Part shown: positions 1-11,665 of the stretch, in pieces | Layout of the letters: each line of letters opens with the position of its first letter | How positions within the stretch are numbered: the stretch's first letter is position 1 | Source: Ceratorhiza oryzae-sativae | Lineage: Eukaryota; Basidiomycota; Agaricomycetes; Cantharellales; Ceratobasidiaceae | DNA: 64,000 nt | Assembly (NCBI GenBank): GCA_030998015.1 | Contig: JARWMV010000245.1 | Span: 868,001-932,000, forward strand | Direction: 5' to 3' | Made by a program: the position numbers and the translations under genes | Notes under the pieces: model-generated | Seen by the model: only the letters and a program-made list of their open reading frames with translations | Database searches by the model: none | What the model was told of the DNA's origin: nothing

Positions 1-806
1 ATCCCGTCCCACCGGCTGGAACTGCGAATGAGACCGAGTGGGAGGACGCGGAGATGGAAGATGGCACTATATCCTCTATGGGTAAGGAAAAGGTTGTGGA
101 TGAAGAGCCCAGCGGCCAGGAGAACTTGTTCAATGGTCTCATACCTCCTAAACGCCGCGGGAGCCGACTCGATCCAGGATTCCTCAAGTCATTTGGTGGT
201 GGGTCTCAGGCTCTCGGAAGTCTCGCTGAAGAGTCTCCCATGCCAGTCCGCACCGGTCTCGCCGATGTTTCAAACCAAATCGGGCATGGAGTCGGTTGGG
301 GTGGGGTCACAGCCAACTCCGCTGGCTCCAGCACACCAACGCGCAAGCCGGTCGCAGTCGGGGAAGACAGTGTGTTGCTTCCGTCGAAACGTGTACCGGG
401 TTCTGCGACTAAGACTGTTCGTCGTCGTTCAGGATTGGGTCTGATGGTGGCCAAGGCTCGGAGACGGTCGAGTTTGATCCCAACGCTATCACCGGCAAAC
501 GGCCGACCCGGCCCGAGCAATGCGACCGCGAGCACAAGTGTGGTTGCGAGCAGCGGACTTGGACCGCAGAGGCAACGTGTGCAGGCATTGATATCTCCAC
601 CCCAACGATCACCGTTCAAGTTGCGCGGCGCCGTGAGCGGGCATTCGAGGCGGCTGAGCGGAGCCGGGCGCATGTCGCTAGCTGGGATTGGGCCTGCGAG
701 AGTTCCGTTGAAGGCTGCGAGGGCAGCTGGGGAGCGGTTTGCAGGCGACCAGAGTCTTGATTTCGGTGCAATGCGGGCAGCCCCAGGCAAGCCGCTCTGG
801 AAATGA
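1..806 (+). CDS. 3' end of an unrecognised basic protein with a D-box (partial)
   Basis: The reading frame is open from the first bases of the window to a TGA at 804-806, so only the C-terminal part of the protein is present; the ATG at 54 is in frame but need not be the start. I do not recognise a family. The first segment is acidic. The rest is Ser/Arg/Pro-rich, low complexity and strongly basic, as in a disordered nuclear protein. At 249-275 it encodes RTGLADVSN, an exact match to the D-box consensus RxxLxDVxN of B-type cyclins and other APC/C substrates. Further on is a basic patch (KTVRRRSGL, KARRRSSL) that could be a nuclear localisation signal. A cell-cycle role is inference from the D-box alone. 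That the frame is coding is fairly sure because it stays open for over 800 bases. Confidence 0.65.
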   Translation, partial: PVPPAGTANETEWEDAEMEDGTISSMGKEKVVDEEPSGQENLFNGLIPPKRRGSRLDPGFLKSFGGGSQALGSLAEESPMPVRTGLADVSNQIGHGVGWGGVTANSAGSSTPTRKPVAVGEDSVLLPSKRVPGSATKTVRRRSGLGLMVAKARRRSSLIPTLSPANGRPGPSNATASTSVVASSGLGPQRQRVQALISPPQRSPFKLRGAVSGHSRRLSGAGRMSLAGIGPARVPLKAARAAGERFAGDQSLDFGAMRAAPGKPLWK

Positions 807-1514
807 ACAATAGATCCATGAAGTCAGTCTTGTATATTATTACAGCCTTGTCGATTTGTATGCAGCTCTATCCGTCTTGTGAAGGTTTCATTTTATGCGT
901 TTTCTTTCTTTTTATCACTCACGACATTTCATGTGTTATACCCGCTTGCTCTGTAGGGTGTGGGAGTCGCCTATAATACACCCGGTTCTTGATTTTTTGA
1001 ATGCAGGGATGCGGTGATGTCAATGGGCGCAAGGCGTGGTAGATCATGCGCGTGGGATGTGGATAGGACGAGGCCCAGAGTAAAGGACGACTTTTGATCA
1101 CTTGTGTGTTTGGTTTGAATGACAGAAGTCTATTACAGTTTCACACCAGATTGATTCCTGACCACGACCACTGCTAGAACTAGGGCTGGGGCTGATATAT
1201 TGCTTTGGGGATCCCAGATAGAGCTGTTGGCGGCGAGGGATATCTGGGCATCGCCGTAAGTCGGGTGACCGCCGACCGGCCGCGGACGTAATTGTCATCG
1301 GGAGCTGACCACCGGAAGCAGCGAATATTTGCTAGTGACTGCTCCCCGAGATAGCGCCTCCAGCACGAGTGACCTGGTCCACCCGCACCAAGGCGACTCT
1401 ATTGCACATACACGACTTTGCACAGGATTGAGCCGCAGAGTTTTGTAGCGTACGTCCACTACTCTTCGCCAGGTGGTCGTTCTGAACCTACCATCCCTCC
1501 TAACAGCAACAGCG
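807..1514. other. Intergenic region, 708 bp
   Basis: No supported gene. It should hold the 3' UTR and terminator of the upstream gene and the promoter and 5' UTR of the Rco1-like gene. The part at 820-1000 is AT-rich with T-runs. I see no clear TATA box or long repeat. Confidence 0.5.
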
Positions 1515-4500
1515 ATGGCCACCGGCATGAATCCCGCCTACGATTTTCTCTATGCTCCATCTTCTTCGTCTATCCACCAACCGCACACTCCTGGGTCTGA
1601 TCCCTCGCTCGCGACAGAGATCATGCCCGCTCCACCCCCCTTGACCGGAACCTTCCCGCGCTCGAACACCAAAGGACAAGTAATCGCCCGCACTGGCAAA
1701 GTGTCACAGAAGAAGAAACCGCCTGGGTCGGGCGCTGTCGTGGCGCACGTTGCACGCCAGCAACAGCAGCAACAGCAACGGCCCGATGTCCCGGCTGCGC
1801 CGGTCGTTGTAAGCCCTCCCTCATCGACCTCTGTTATTCCGGACACTGGTGGAATCGTCGAGAAGTCTGACGCAATGGCGGATAGCAGTGGTGCACGCAA
1901 GAGGATGCGATTGTCTCGCCAGTATGTACACTTTTTTTTTTTTACCCAGACCGCAGGCGACCCAACCACTTGTGCATTTCTCTCTCGTTTTTTAGACCTT
2001 CACTTCCAACCTCCCTCGAGGGCCGTGCTTCGTCCCACCCCTTGAGGAATTCTCCGCTCACTAACGATGGAGGCTCTGTGACGCCAGAGGCAGCGGGATC
2101 GCCCCAGGCTGCTCCAATCACTGATCTGGAACCTTCGGTAGCGGCGATGGCCAACGGTGCTGGTCCAGGAACGTCGCCAGTGCCCCACAGCCAGCCCAAA
2201 CGTGCCAGAGGCAAGAAATCACTCATACACGCGTCTGCACTCGCCACACGTGACACTGCGTTCGCTCCGACAGGCGTCAAGCCGGAGCCGACCGACGACC
2301 CTTTTATCTCCCACACCGACCTCGACCCACTCCCGCCACCGCTGGAGGGCTACGACACCTCTTTCGCGACTGCTGCTGCCAAACTCGACGTGATGCCGCT
2401 TGGTGGGGTGCATAGGACGCCTAGCGTAAAACCTGCGCTGAGCAGTCGACGCAAAGGCAAAGGGAAAGATATCGGAATTGAGTTTGGAGACCATGAAGGG
2501 GATGGATATGTGAGAGCTTGTTTGCTTTGTAGCGCATGCTTGTCATTGACCGCTTTGCTTTCGACCTCAGTCGAACAATGTCACCTGCGAATGCTGTTCA
2601 TTACAGGGAGGGCATCTCGTATTCTGCGATGGGTGCCCTCGTTCGTTCCACCTGCTATGTCTCAACCCCCCATTGGACGAACTGCAGGAAGAAACATGGT
2701 ATTGCCAATCGTGTGTAGCAAAAAGGGTTCGTCGGTCTCTGAAGCCACACCAATTTTTTCTTTGACCATAGCACGCACAGAACGGACTCAAACCGCTCCC
2801 TCCCAAGTTTCGGCTCGAAACGAATGCAAAACGCGTCAATATTAGTACCTTGTTCGATGAGCTCATGTCCAACTTGGCCGCCGAACCTCCCAAAGTGTTC
2901 GCACTTCCAGAAGACATCCGGAATCATTTCAAGGATGGCAAGTCGTCCGAGCTCTATTTCTATATTCACATCATTCAACGCGGCCACAGTCACGAGCACT
3001 AATAATGGCGCGTATATGGACAGTGGGGATGTGGTGCGTGAACGGCTAAGGTGAGTCGTCAGAGCGGCTTCGGAAGGTTCGGCCGGTATTGAGCCCAGAG
3101 GTAGCCGTCATGGCTTTGTCGAAGAGCGTGACCCGTACCGTCTACGAGATCGCCACGGCGCGATGGTTTTGTGCTGCAAGTGCGGCCTGTCTGCCTCATC
3201 GTCCACTATGACCGATGAGGCCCAAGCCACAGGAGGTTAGCGCCTCTCTATTTCTCTTACACGAAATTCCTATCTTGACGGATCATTGGTCAGACTTCAG
3301 TACTCGGGGAAGACCGATTATTTCCTGTGATTATTGTCGCTTACACTGGCATATGGACTGCTTGGATCCACCACTAGCTGTTCTGCCGGTAAACGGTAAA
3401 AGATGGATGTGCCCCAATCACGCCGCGCACTCGGTCGTACGTAGCACATCTCCGTTTCCGGCGGGTAGCCTAAGCTCAACCTTCTCCGGTAGCCTAAAAT
3501 TCGAATACCGAAGAGCGGCGGTCGGGTGGTGACTGTTACCAAACCCGGACAACGAAACAATGGGAACATTGAGGTCATCATGGATAGCGAACCTGTGCAG
3601 CTCATACCACAAGTCATGCGGGCCGCCTATGAAGAAGTCAGAATAAATGGACAGCGATATCGCGTACCTGAACAGACCATCGTGCTGGATTTTTGGAAAA
3701 AGGCTAAGCGCAATCGAATGCGTGAGGTGTCCAGGTAAGTTCTGGGCCATTTGTGACACGATGTGCACATCTTTGACACCGCGTGCGCTGTGCGATAGAG
3801 CTTCATCCCCTGCCACACTGCCCGTTTTCCAACCCACGACTCCTCTAGTTCAAAGCTCCCCTGGGATTGCTACGCCCACTTCTTCCCCATTGACTTCCCT
3901 TAGTTCCTTGTCTGATCATGAAGATCATGAATCGGAGAACGCCCAGCCGCATCATGATCAAGGGATGGGTGACCTTGCGGCTGCAGAAGTGAGCATTCTG
4001 TTCGGACCACAGTAGTACAAACGCTCATGGATTAATATTGTTAGTTGTTGCACGCGTTTCACGTACAAGCTAGATCAGAGTCATCCCCGAACTCTCTGGC
4101 AGATGACCATTTTCATACCGAACATTCTATCAATACCCGCAACAGCTCACCGCTTTCGTCGATTCTCAGTGAAGATCCCCGCGACCACAGAGAAATTGTA
4201 TCCTCTATCTTCAAAAAGGTAAGAGCTTAGTGTTTCTTCGCCAAAAAGCCATGTTGACGAGTTTGACAGGAGCATGTGGATAATTCGGTTTCGTCGGGGT
4301 CTATCGCCTCACAACCGCCACCGCGTCCTGCAACAAACGGAATTAAAATCATACCCAAGGCAGGGTCATTCGCTATTCGCATTCCGGCCTCGAAAGGGCC
4401 CGGTCGTCCACCCATAGTCCGAGAGACTTCGCAGCCAAAGCCGTCCGGGCACCGTCAGCTTTCTCCGCTACAACCTGATCTCGCACATTCAAATACGTCA

Positions 4501-4674
4501 GGCTCCATACCGGCGGTACCCAAAGGACACGAAGCTGCAGCCGAAGGACGCGGTTCCTCCGCATCGGTCATGGACGATGACCTGAGCCCTGCCGAAATTG
4601 CCAAACTGAAGAAAATCAAAACGCTAATACTCGCGAAAGGAGAAGACGAGCTAATGAGGTTTCTCCGTTCCTAA
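1515..4674 (+). CDS. RCO1: Rco1-like double PHD-finger protein of the Rpd3S histone deacetylase complex
   Basis: Multi-exon gene with introns near 1922-1995, 2512-2570 and several downstream. The N-terminus is disordered with a polyQ tract (1755-1782). The first PHD finger is encoded at about 2575-2725, with [14 protein letters not shown] and WYCQSC as its C4HC3 ligands. A conserved linker follows ([19 protein letters not shown]). A second, atypical PHD lies at about 3170-3425 ([27 protein letters not shown]). Then comes the Rco1/PHF12 signature [12 protein letters not shown] with [10 protein letters not shown]. Two PHDs around this linker are typical of yeast Rco1, fission yeast Cph1/2 and animal PHF12. 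In those, the pair helps target Rpd3/Clr6 deacetylase to H3K36-methylated gene bodies and suppress cryptic transcription. The C-terminus ends in a helical segment ([13 protein letters not shown]). Exon edges in the middle are approximate; family assignment is confident. Confidence 0.87.
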
Positions 4675-5043
4675 CGATCTTTTTCTTTCTTATTGTCTAC
4701 CTTCCTTTCTTTGCTATTTGTCGTATTGCTTTTTATGTTACGTTCCTGATTTCTTTTGTTGTTGTCATCTGTCTACGTTTAGTGTCCAGCATTGTGCAAT
4801 GAACTGTGAGTTTCATGTTGGGTATATCGGTATGATTATGATACAGTTTGCCCCCTATACCGCTGAGCGGTGCTCGACTAATCTCTGTGTGCGCATGGAT
4901 CTCTGTCCAGGTTACTGGATAACGGTTATGGCGGAACGTCCCGTATCTCGACAAGCGTACCTATGCCGTCATACCCGTTAGATCGGTTCTGTACTTTCGA
5001 GTGAACGCATAACATACCTTGTCGGAGATACCGCTTTGCGAAT
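4675..5043. other. Intergenic region after the Rco1-like gene
   Basis: T-rich sequence directly after the stop codon fits a 3' UTR. Short open frames exist on both strands but none looks coding. Confidence 0.4.
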
Positions 5044-5761
5044 TCACGACCGCATCCCAAACAGCTTGAGTGCAGTCGCATCAGCCCAGCCTGGCGAGCC
5101 AACAGCGGGTCTAAACTTACCTGATATCTAGTCCAAATAAACCCCATCAGGCAGGATGAACGACTGTCTAGGCATCACTACTTACGGTACTCGGGGCCGT
5201 CGATGTACTGCACAAAGGAGCATCCGTCCTGACGAACGAGGGGATAAGTACGTACAAGGCCAGGCAGTGGGCAGACCAACTTTTATCGAGTATGCCTCGC
5301 TCCACAAATCACTCTGTATGCGCTGGTTTGAACACGACCTCCTTTGAGCGGGTTGATCAAACTTACGCATCGGATCTCTGCCTAGCGCGTCGAGTAAGAT
5401 ACGGCAATTCCTACTCGCAGCAGTGCACTCACCGTGAACGCCCGAGGTGTGGTGGACCCCCTGAGTCGATCGCAGAAGCGGGATCAGATACGAGCTTATC
5501 TTGGGAGACTACGTGCATGACGTATGTATCTACTCACGGCGTGTGCTGCACACGGCGAGCGGGGCCGATGGGATCAGTGCCTTGGTGCTCGACGCGGGGG
5601 ATGGGACGCGTACCTTGAGGATGTTGTAGATGGGCGCGCCACTCCGGGTGCGGCCGTCTGTGGCAACGGGGGGTGAGTAGGCACGCGGCAGGCGGCGGGC
5701 GGCGGGCGGGCGAGCACGTACTGGTGACAAAGTAGAAAAAGTAGGGCTTGCGAGGCTCCAT
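5044..5761 (-). CDS. Possible small multi-exon gene, unrecognised
   Basis: On the minus strand an ATG at 5761 in good context (gcccgccATGG) opens exon 1 (MEPRKPYFFYFVT). A GT donor follows, then a second exon flanked by canonical sites at about 5616-5659 (NGRTRSGAPIYNILK). A third exon reads GVHHTSGVH. A further exon at about 5183-5211 reads DGCSFVQYIDGPEY and could splice to a last exon ending at TGA 5044-5046 (RWADATALKLFGMRS). The junction between the third exon and the DGCSF exon does not keep phase in my reading; the alternative phase ends near 5184 after RRPRVP. A TATTTAAG box lies about 85 bases upstream of the ATG. No family recognised and no signal peptide or membrane segment seen. 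It could be a real short protein of about 75-80 residues or a non-coding transcript. Confidence 0.3.
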
Positions 5762-5842
5762 GGCGGGCGCGGTAGACGCCGACAACGAAGAGCGCCTGAC
5801 AGATGTGGGCGGAACTCCGGGGGGAATTGGGCGAGGGCGGCT

Positions 5843-5850
5843 GCTTAAAT
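5843..5850 (-). promoter_or_regulatory. TATA-like box upstream of the small unrecognised gene
   Basis: The minus strand reads gtgcTATTTAAGcag, about 85 bases upstream of the ATG at 5761. The position suits a TATA box with a short 5' UTR. Motif match only. Confidence 0.35.
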
Positions 5851-6470
5851 AGCACGCCAAAGGCCGTCGAGCCGGTCGTTGGTTCTCATCCCTAAGCCGC
5901 TCACATAGATAAGGCGAGATGAACCCCATGATTTGCCATGAGGCAAGGGACCCGAAGTCCGAAGGCGTGAAAGGGCAGGGGCAGAAGGGCTGAACTTGTC
6001 ATCGGATCTAGCTTGCCGCGCTCTGCCCGGGCGGGCGTTTATTATCTGCAACCTTGCGCCGAGAGAAGAATAGTCGTAATTGGCCCATCGAATTCAGCGC
6101 GAGCCTGCTCCTTAGGGGTTTGGCTTTCGCTACTAGCCCAGGTGTGGCAAATTGAACCCTGTCGACTTGCCCAGTGTGTTCGGCATATAGTACAACAAGT
6201 GCGCTCTTGGGTGGCTCTGTGTGTTCATCACATCTTTACTTGACACGTGTATTGTATCAGCGCAAACCAAAGGTCACAAGACGCTCACAATTGTTCGCGC
6301 TTCACGTCGTGTTGATCTACACGTTGTGTTGGATCGGTCTGACATGACTGGTTGCTTCTCCACAGTGTCTTTGCCGCTGGAAAAATTCAGTCCGGCACTG
6401 ACTTCTAGCGGGGGCCAATGGAGCCACAGTTCAACTAAGCGATATCTCCATTTCTGTCAAATCAAAAATT

Positions 6471-8774
6471 TTACAACCGATCGGGCCTGTTGAACCAGGA
6501 TCCCGATTGTATGCGGTCACAGCAGGTCCTCTCGGGGTTTCCCGGCTGTTAAAATCTCAACGCCCGTCTCTGTGATACTAAGACAATAGCAAGTGAACCC
6601 TGTGATCTCTGTCTGCTCATCACAAGCATTGCAAACTTACAGGAGCGTCTCTTCAAATTGTGCACTCCTTGCGCCATCGACTGTGACGGCAGTCCAATTG
6701 TCCGGCCAGTGCACGTCTTCCCATGAAGATCCTAGGTTGATCATCTAAACACGTCGGAGCCAATAAGCAATCGTTTAGTCCGATGGGCAAGGATCTCACA
6801 GGCTCGATAGTAAAACACTAGCACATCCATCAGATATTTCAACCTAGTACCCTATCTCGTAATGCAACGTACCATCCCAGGCTTCATCGTGCCGGTTGCC
6901 TTGTTCTTGGCATAATGAGGAATATTTGGGGGGCAATGGAAATGGGTGTGGACTCCGTGCCCAGTGTAGCTCCGAACGACACTACACCCTTGAGCTCGAG
7001 CTATGGGCTCACTATGAAACACAGAAATGACGTCAGCCCGCAAGAACACTACCCAAATGAAAGCTTAGACACGTGTCCGAGGGACAAGAGATGCCCGGAA
7101 AGCCAATGGGCCGCATGAGTAGATCGTCCACGCCTTGAACCAATCCAGAAGATTGAAGCCGACTCACATGGCTTTGCCTAGGTCGCGGAAGAGTGTGCCT
7201 GGCTTGCACAAGGCGATTGCAGCGTCTAGGACTTGCGCGTCGTCCGAAGCAGTTTCTTCGAGTCTTCAGAAATCTTGCCGACTGGGTAAGTTTCCTACAG
7301 ATGATCGACGGCCGAAAGGCATCAATACAAAGTGGAGCCTCGGCGATTCGGCTGTGGCTCACGTTGACGTCGCCATGAAAGCCTGCACAATTCCACTTGT
7401 CAGCAGCAGCAGCAGCAGCAGCAGCATGCGGACAACTCGAGATAAGTACCCACCTTTGTAGTACAGGCTAACGTCTGCCCCGCGCATTTGCTGAGTAAGT
7501 GTCTGCATTTAGTGAGGGATTTCTCACCTAGATTGATGATATCCCCTTCCTCGAGTTTGCGCTGGTCTGGAATCCCATGACAAATGACTTCGTTTATGGA
7601 GCTAGATACAACGTTGAGGCAGAAATACGGTCGACAAACGCGGAAACCACTCACGTACACACACTCTTTGGGAACTCTCGATAGTTCAGAGGACTCGGGT
7701 ATGCCCCTCGCTTAATCGTTTCCTCATGGACAATTGCATCGATCTCGTCTAGTGTACGATCACCCGAAAAATGAGGACATGCAAGTCGCCGTAATAGAAT
7801 TGACACATACCTGTTGTGATGCCTGGCCGAATCGCCGCAGCCGCAATATCAAGAACCTCGCGAGAAAGCTACCAGAAGGCTCAGTGGTAAACAAAAATTC
7901 TGTGCCTGTGGTCGAGGTGGAGCCGGAACACATACCCTGCACACGACTCGCATGGACTCGATCTCCTCGGGAGAAAGGATCTTGATCGGCGATGCGTACC
8001 CAATCCTCTCGGATTGAGGAACACCTGGTTAGCACCAAAGGGATAAAGGAATCGGGGTTCAGTTTCTCCTCACTTGAACGGAATCATAGCCATGTTCGAA
8101 ACCACAGAGCGCAGCGTGGTTTTCGCTAACAGCATGGCGCAGCGTATTGCGGAATTCGATGGGATACCCGGGGCAGACTTCCATTCCATGTGGGACACTC
8201 AAAGGGCAAACCCAGCCACTCACCATCTTCTGCATAGTCTGGCCTTGGGATTTCGGGTGGTACCACACGGCGTGGCGATAATGGGTATACGGGCCGCAGA
8301 GTCCCGGTGAACGGATAGTTGTAAAATGGGTTAAATTTCCCTCCTGCAGATCGCCGGTGCGTCAGAGGTGTAAAGGCGATCGACACTCAGCGCACCTGCT
8401 GGGATCGCATCGCCCTTGTTGTGTATGACCTTGTGCGTTTTCTTTTGAAATCCTTCGCTTCAGCCTCGATGTGAGCAATACGAAAATTCGTACCCCTAGG
8501 ATCAAAATGAGAACCGGGACGGTGGCTGAACAAGGCAAGTACTCACAAGCATTCTTAAAGCAGTCTTGCGAGCAGAAAAAAGAGCCCGATATGCCGAGCC
8601 TACGCACGATTGCCGTCAAACACGCTGGGTAAGATTTCATACACAACAAGGCTTGTCGGGTGTAGGGCAAAACACGCACTTGCTGCACGTCGGACATTCC
8701 AGGCGACTGGGCGGGTTGCCATTGACACACGCAGGATTCTGGCAGGTGGTGCTCTCCGGTTTTTCTCCTGTCAT
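6471..8774 (-). CDS. MAP1: Methionine aminopeptidase 1 (MetAP1)
   Basis: Removes the initiator methionine from nascent proteins at the ribosome; metal-dependent M24 peptidase. The start at 8774 gives [19 protein letters not shown], followed by the N-terminal zinc-finger region (ECPTCSK, then after an intron [14 protein letters not shown]) that marks cytosolic MetAP1 and mediates ribosome association. Next come [39 protein letters not shown] and [20 protein letters not shown]. The metal-site segment is [16 protein letters not shown], which supplies the two Asp ligands. [20 protein letters not shown] contains the catalytic-site His residues and [12 protein letters not shown] follows. The last exon ends [22 protein letters not shown]. 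At least eight short introns interrupt it, one carrying a CTG repeat. All family hallmarks are present, so it appears intact. Confidence 0.93.
7396..7426 (-). repeat. CTG/CAG trinucleotide repeat inside a MAP1 intron
   Basis: About eight to nine tandem CAG units on the plus strand (CTG on the gene strand). They lie between the exon ending LYYK and the exon beginning FHGDVN. The flanks have a GT donor (gtgggtac) and an AG acceptor (ttgtgcag), so the repeat is spliced out. Confidence 0.75.
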
Positions 8775-9065
8775 ACTTTGGACGAGCTACGAAAGTCAAG
8801 AACAGGTGGCCACCCACAGACGATGTAATTGTAATGAGCAGCTATTGCCAGTCCATATTTGACCTGCTCATTAGCTAATGCATTGATCGGACACCAAACA
8901 CCACCACAATTAGATAAAATAAAGTGTGGATTGTACCAGCAGAACATGGTAGGTATGATACATTACATGATTGTAATCAACGATACAGCTTGACGAAAAA
9001 AAGGGTTCATCGAGACACAAACGCTGGTTAAGAATTAAGCTTATTTAAATTTCCCTGGATGTCGG
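8775..9065. other. Intergenic region between MAP1 start and the FRAY kinase stop
   Basis: About 290 bp serving as MAP1 promoter and the 3' flank of the kinase gene. AT-rich in its right half. No further gene seen. Confidence 0.4.
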
Positions 9066-11400
9066 TCAATTATCTGCACATGTCTCAGCGCGAGCGGACG
9101 CACCTTGAGTACTTGAACTTCTTGAAGCGGTCCTTTCTAATAGGTTGCTAACTACTCCAGCGACCTTGTCCCTCTTGGAAGCCTTGCCACTCCCACCTTT
9201 TCCGATTCGCTTCCAAAATGCTGTCTGCGGAGGCGGAGTACCGGGTGTAGGCGACGATGCTCGTGACGACTCGGACATGGGCCCAACTAGGTGAGGCGAT
9301 TTCGGCGAAGTTCCGTTGAGGGATCGTGGAGATGATCCCGGATCTGATGGCAATTTGGCATCGAGTGATATAGCGGGAGGCTGGAGCAGGAATGGTGTTA
9401 CATCGGGTGGCACCATTGGGGGTGGAAGCGGAGAGGCTGGAACAGGAGACAAAGGCACGCCGTAGTCCGTCACAATGGGCTCTTCTGGCACTATCTGAAC
9501 GTCGGATTCCGGTTCTGCCGTGTATCCATCGTTGTCTTCGTGTACATCGTCTGTGCTGGCGTTATCACGAAGGTGCTGTCGGTATTCCTCTTTACCAGCA
9601 GGATTGATGTCTCCCATCCCGAACACACCATGCTGTGGCGCGGATCCGTGTGAGCCTGAAGTGCGATGGGTAAGTGGGTCTCCGACCGCTGTTGGGTTGA
9701 AATCCCAGGATTCCATATGATGGAAGGATGACTGGACCGACGGGGCCCGGCCTACAGAGAAACTCATCAGGAACACGTCCCATATCTTCCATACAAAACC
9801 TACGCCGTTCTTGCCTATGAGCCAAAGGCGGGAGTCCGTCTAGGGGTTAACACAATTTGAGTGCATATCCTTATGTGAACGAGAGCAATAACTTACTCAA
9901 TAGTGTTCCAACAAGATACGGGGCCTTCTTGGCGCCCTTGAAGAACGGGAGTCCCAGAAGTTCAGCCGCAGTTGGTCTGGGACGAATACCACCTTTAAGG
10001 GGAAATCTATGCATACACAGATACAGCACGTACCGTTTCGATGGATCCTTTTCCAGACACGAGTCGACAAACTCCTTGAAGGCTTTCGAGTACCTGTGAG
10101 CCCCACTTTCGCGATCAATGGTTGGTGATGCCTCTTGCAGGCTGGGACGGTGTTAGCAGTTATACCTGGAATCCACATCCTTGTCTCACATTTTCATCAG
10201 CACCTTGAACGGGGGGTCACGAGAATGAGGGGCCCGCCCTCTGGCAAGTTCGATTGCAGTTATGCCGAGCGACCAGATATCCGCTTTCGCATCATAATGT
10301 TTCTGGGATATAACCTCTGGCGCCATCCAGCACGGCTAGAAAATCCGCTGGTTTAATCCCCTAGTTTACTGCACGCACGCGCTGTACTCACGGTCCCGAC
10401 GAAGCTCTTTCGTTTCCCTCGACGTCTGCTCAACGGTGGATGACGTGCAACTGGGGCTGCGCCCTTTGAGATTGCGTTTGTGACCTTCATCCCATCGGCT
10501 GCTGATCTTAGATAGGTTGTTCATCCACACCTTCGATGAGACAACGTACCTGTCGAAGCGGCGGCAGAGGACTCGTCGTCGTCCAGATTGGCAGCAACAC
10601 CTAGATCGCCTAACAAGACAGTGCCATCGTCATCGACAAGTAGGTTGGCCGATTTGATGTCCCCTGTTCGGCGTTTTATGTGAACACCAGCGAACCGAAA
10701 TGGTGTGAAAAGTCTACTCACGATGAATACAACCGTTGACGTGAAGGTAGCTGCGCAGCACAGGCGTCTTTTGGGGTTCAACAAAGATTGCACAGTGAAA
10801 CTCACTTGAGTCCTGCGAGCGCTTGCTTCAAAATGCAACGAATAACCTCTTCCTCCATCCCATCCGGAAAGCTGTACTTCATGATATCGGCGACCGAACC
10901 CTTTCGCATCAGCCGCAAGGCGATGTACAGTTTGTGCCCCTGAATCCATGACCCACGAACCTACGACGAATTTGTTCGAATGAGGGATTATGGCACTCGC
11001 AGCGCGGAAGACCTACCCGAAGTACGTTAGGATGTTTAGACAGACTCATTAGACGCGTTTCTTGTGTGAGAAGCTTGAGAGATTTTTGGGGTAGCCTGTC
11101 CAGATCGAGAACCTTGAGCGCTACCTGCGTGGCGTCAGCCCGGTGAATGGTGGGAAGAGCGCGCATTGAGAACAGACCTCGGTTGGGATGCGGCCACGAG
11201 GATGAAAGGTCGCCTGGTACACGGTCGACGACGCACCAAAGCCGATTGGTAGACCGATGGTGTAGTCATCGGCGCGGTCGCTGGAGTTGCGGAACAGACG
11301 CCAAGCTGGGTTAGCGTTGCGGCGAGGCGATGTGATTCACATACCTAAACATCTCCCACTCATCTTTGACGGCACCAATCCAGCTCTTTGGTTCGGCCAT
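9066..11400 (-). CDS. STE20-family FRAY/OSR1/SPAK-type serine/threonine kinase
   Basis: Start at 11400 gives [19 protein letters not shown]. The kinase domain follows over several exons. The glycine-loop exon has [19 protein letters not shown]. The lysine strand is [19 protein letters not shown]; the HRD motif reads [15 protein letters not shown] and the DFG position is [11 protein letters not shown]. The activation segment is [14 protein letters not shown], then [20 protein letters not shown]. The variant DLG instead of DFG is common in GCK-VI (FRAY) kinases. About 200 C-terminal residues are Ser/Pro-rich and disordered, ending near AETCADN. Animal relatives respond to osmotic stress and control ion transport; the fungal substrates are not well known. 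I cannot see a conserved CCT (RFxV-binding) domain. Subfamily choice within GCK kinases is probable rather than certain. Confidence 0.85.
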
Positions 11401-11502
11401 TGTCGCAGAGGTGGGCAACGGCAGCGGGTCGGGGGGCGTCGGTGGACCAGGCCGCTGCGGCGCGGAGAGTGAAGTAAGGGGACGGTGTGAGTACATGGTG
11501 TG

Positions 11503-11509
11503 TTATATA
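11503..11509 (-). promoter_or_regulatory. TATA box of the FRAY kinase gene
   Basis: The minus strand reads gagcTATATAAcacacc, about 103 bases upstream of the start codon at 11400. It is a strong TATA match in a plausible position. Confidence 0.45.
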
Positions 11510-11617
11510 GCTCTCATGGATTTGCGGGGTGCCGGCTGATGTTGAGCAGCCGCTTTGAGTGACGCCGGTGTTAGGGGTGGCCACTTATCGCGGAGAGAGA
11601 CAGCCCTATATGGCCAG

Positions 11618-11665
11618 CACGTGCCCTGATCGGCGTCCTGTTGGCATTTGCTTGGCAACCACGTG
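11618..11665. promoter_or_regulatory. Duplicated extended E-box (CACGTGCCCT..ATCGG)
   Basis: CACGTG occurs at 11618-11623 and again at 11660-11665. Each is followed by CCCT and then ATCGG with a one-base difference. The pair lies about 220-265 bp upstream of the FRAY kinase ATG. The extended match beyond the six-base core suggests a duplicated bHLH site, though function is inferred. Confidence 0.4.

Noticed and set aside
1755..1782. CAG/CAA run in the Rco1-like gene as a notable microsatellite
   Set aside because: It is a short, interrupted polyQ tract in a disordered region, common in fungal transcription regulators.
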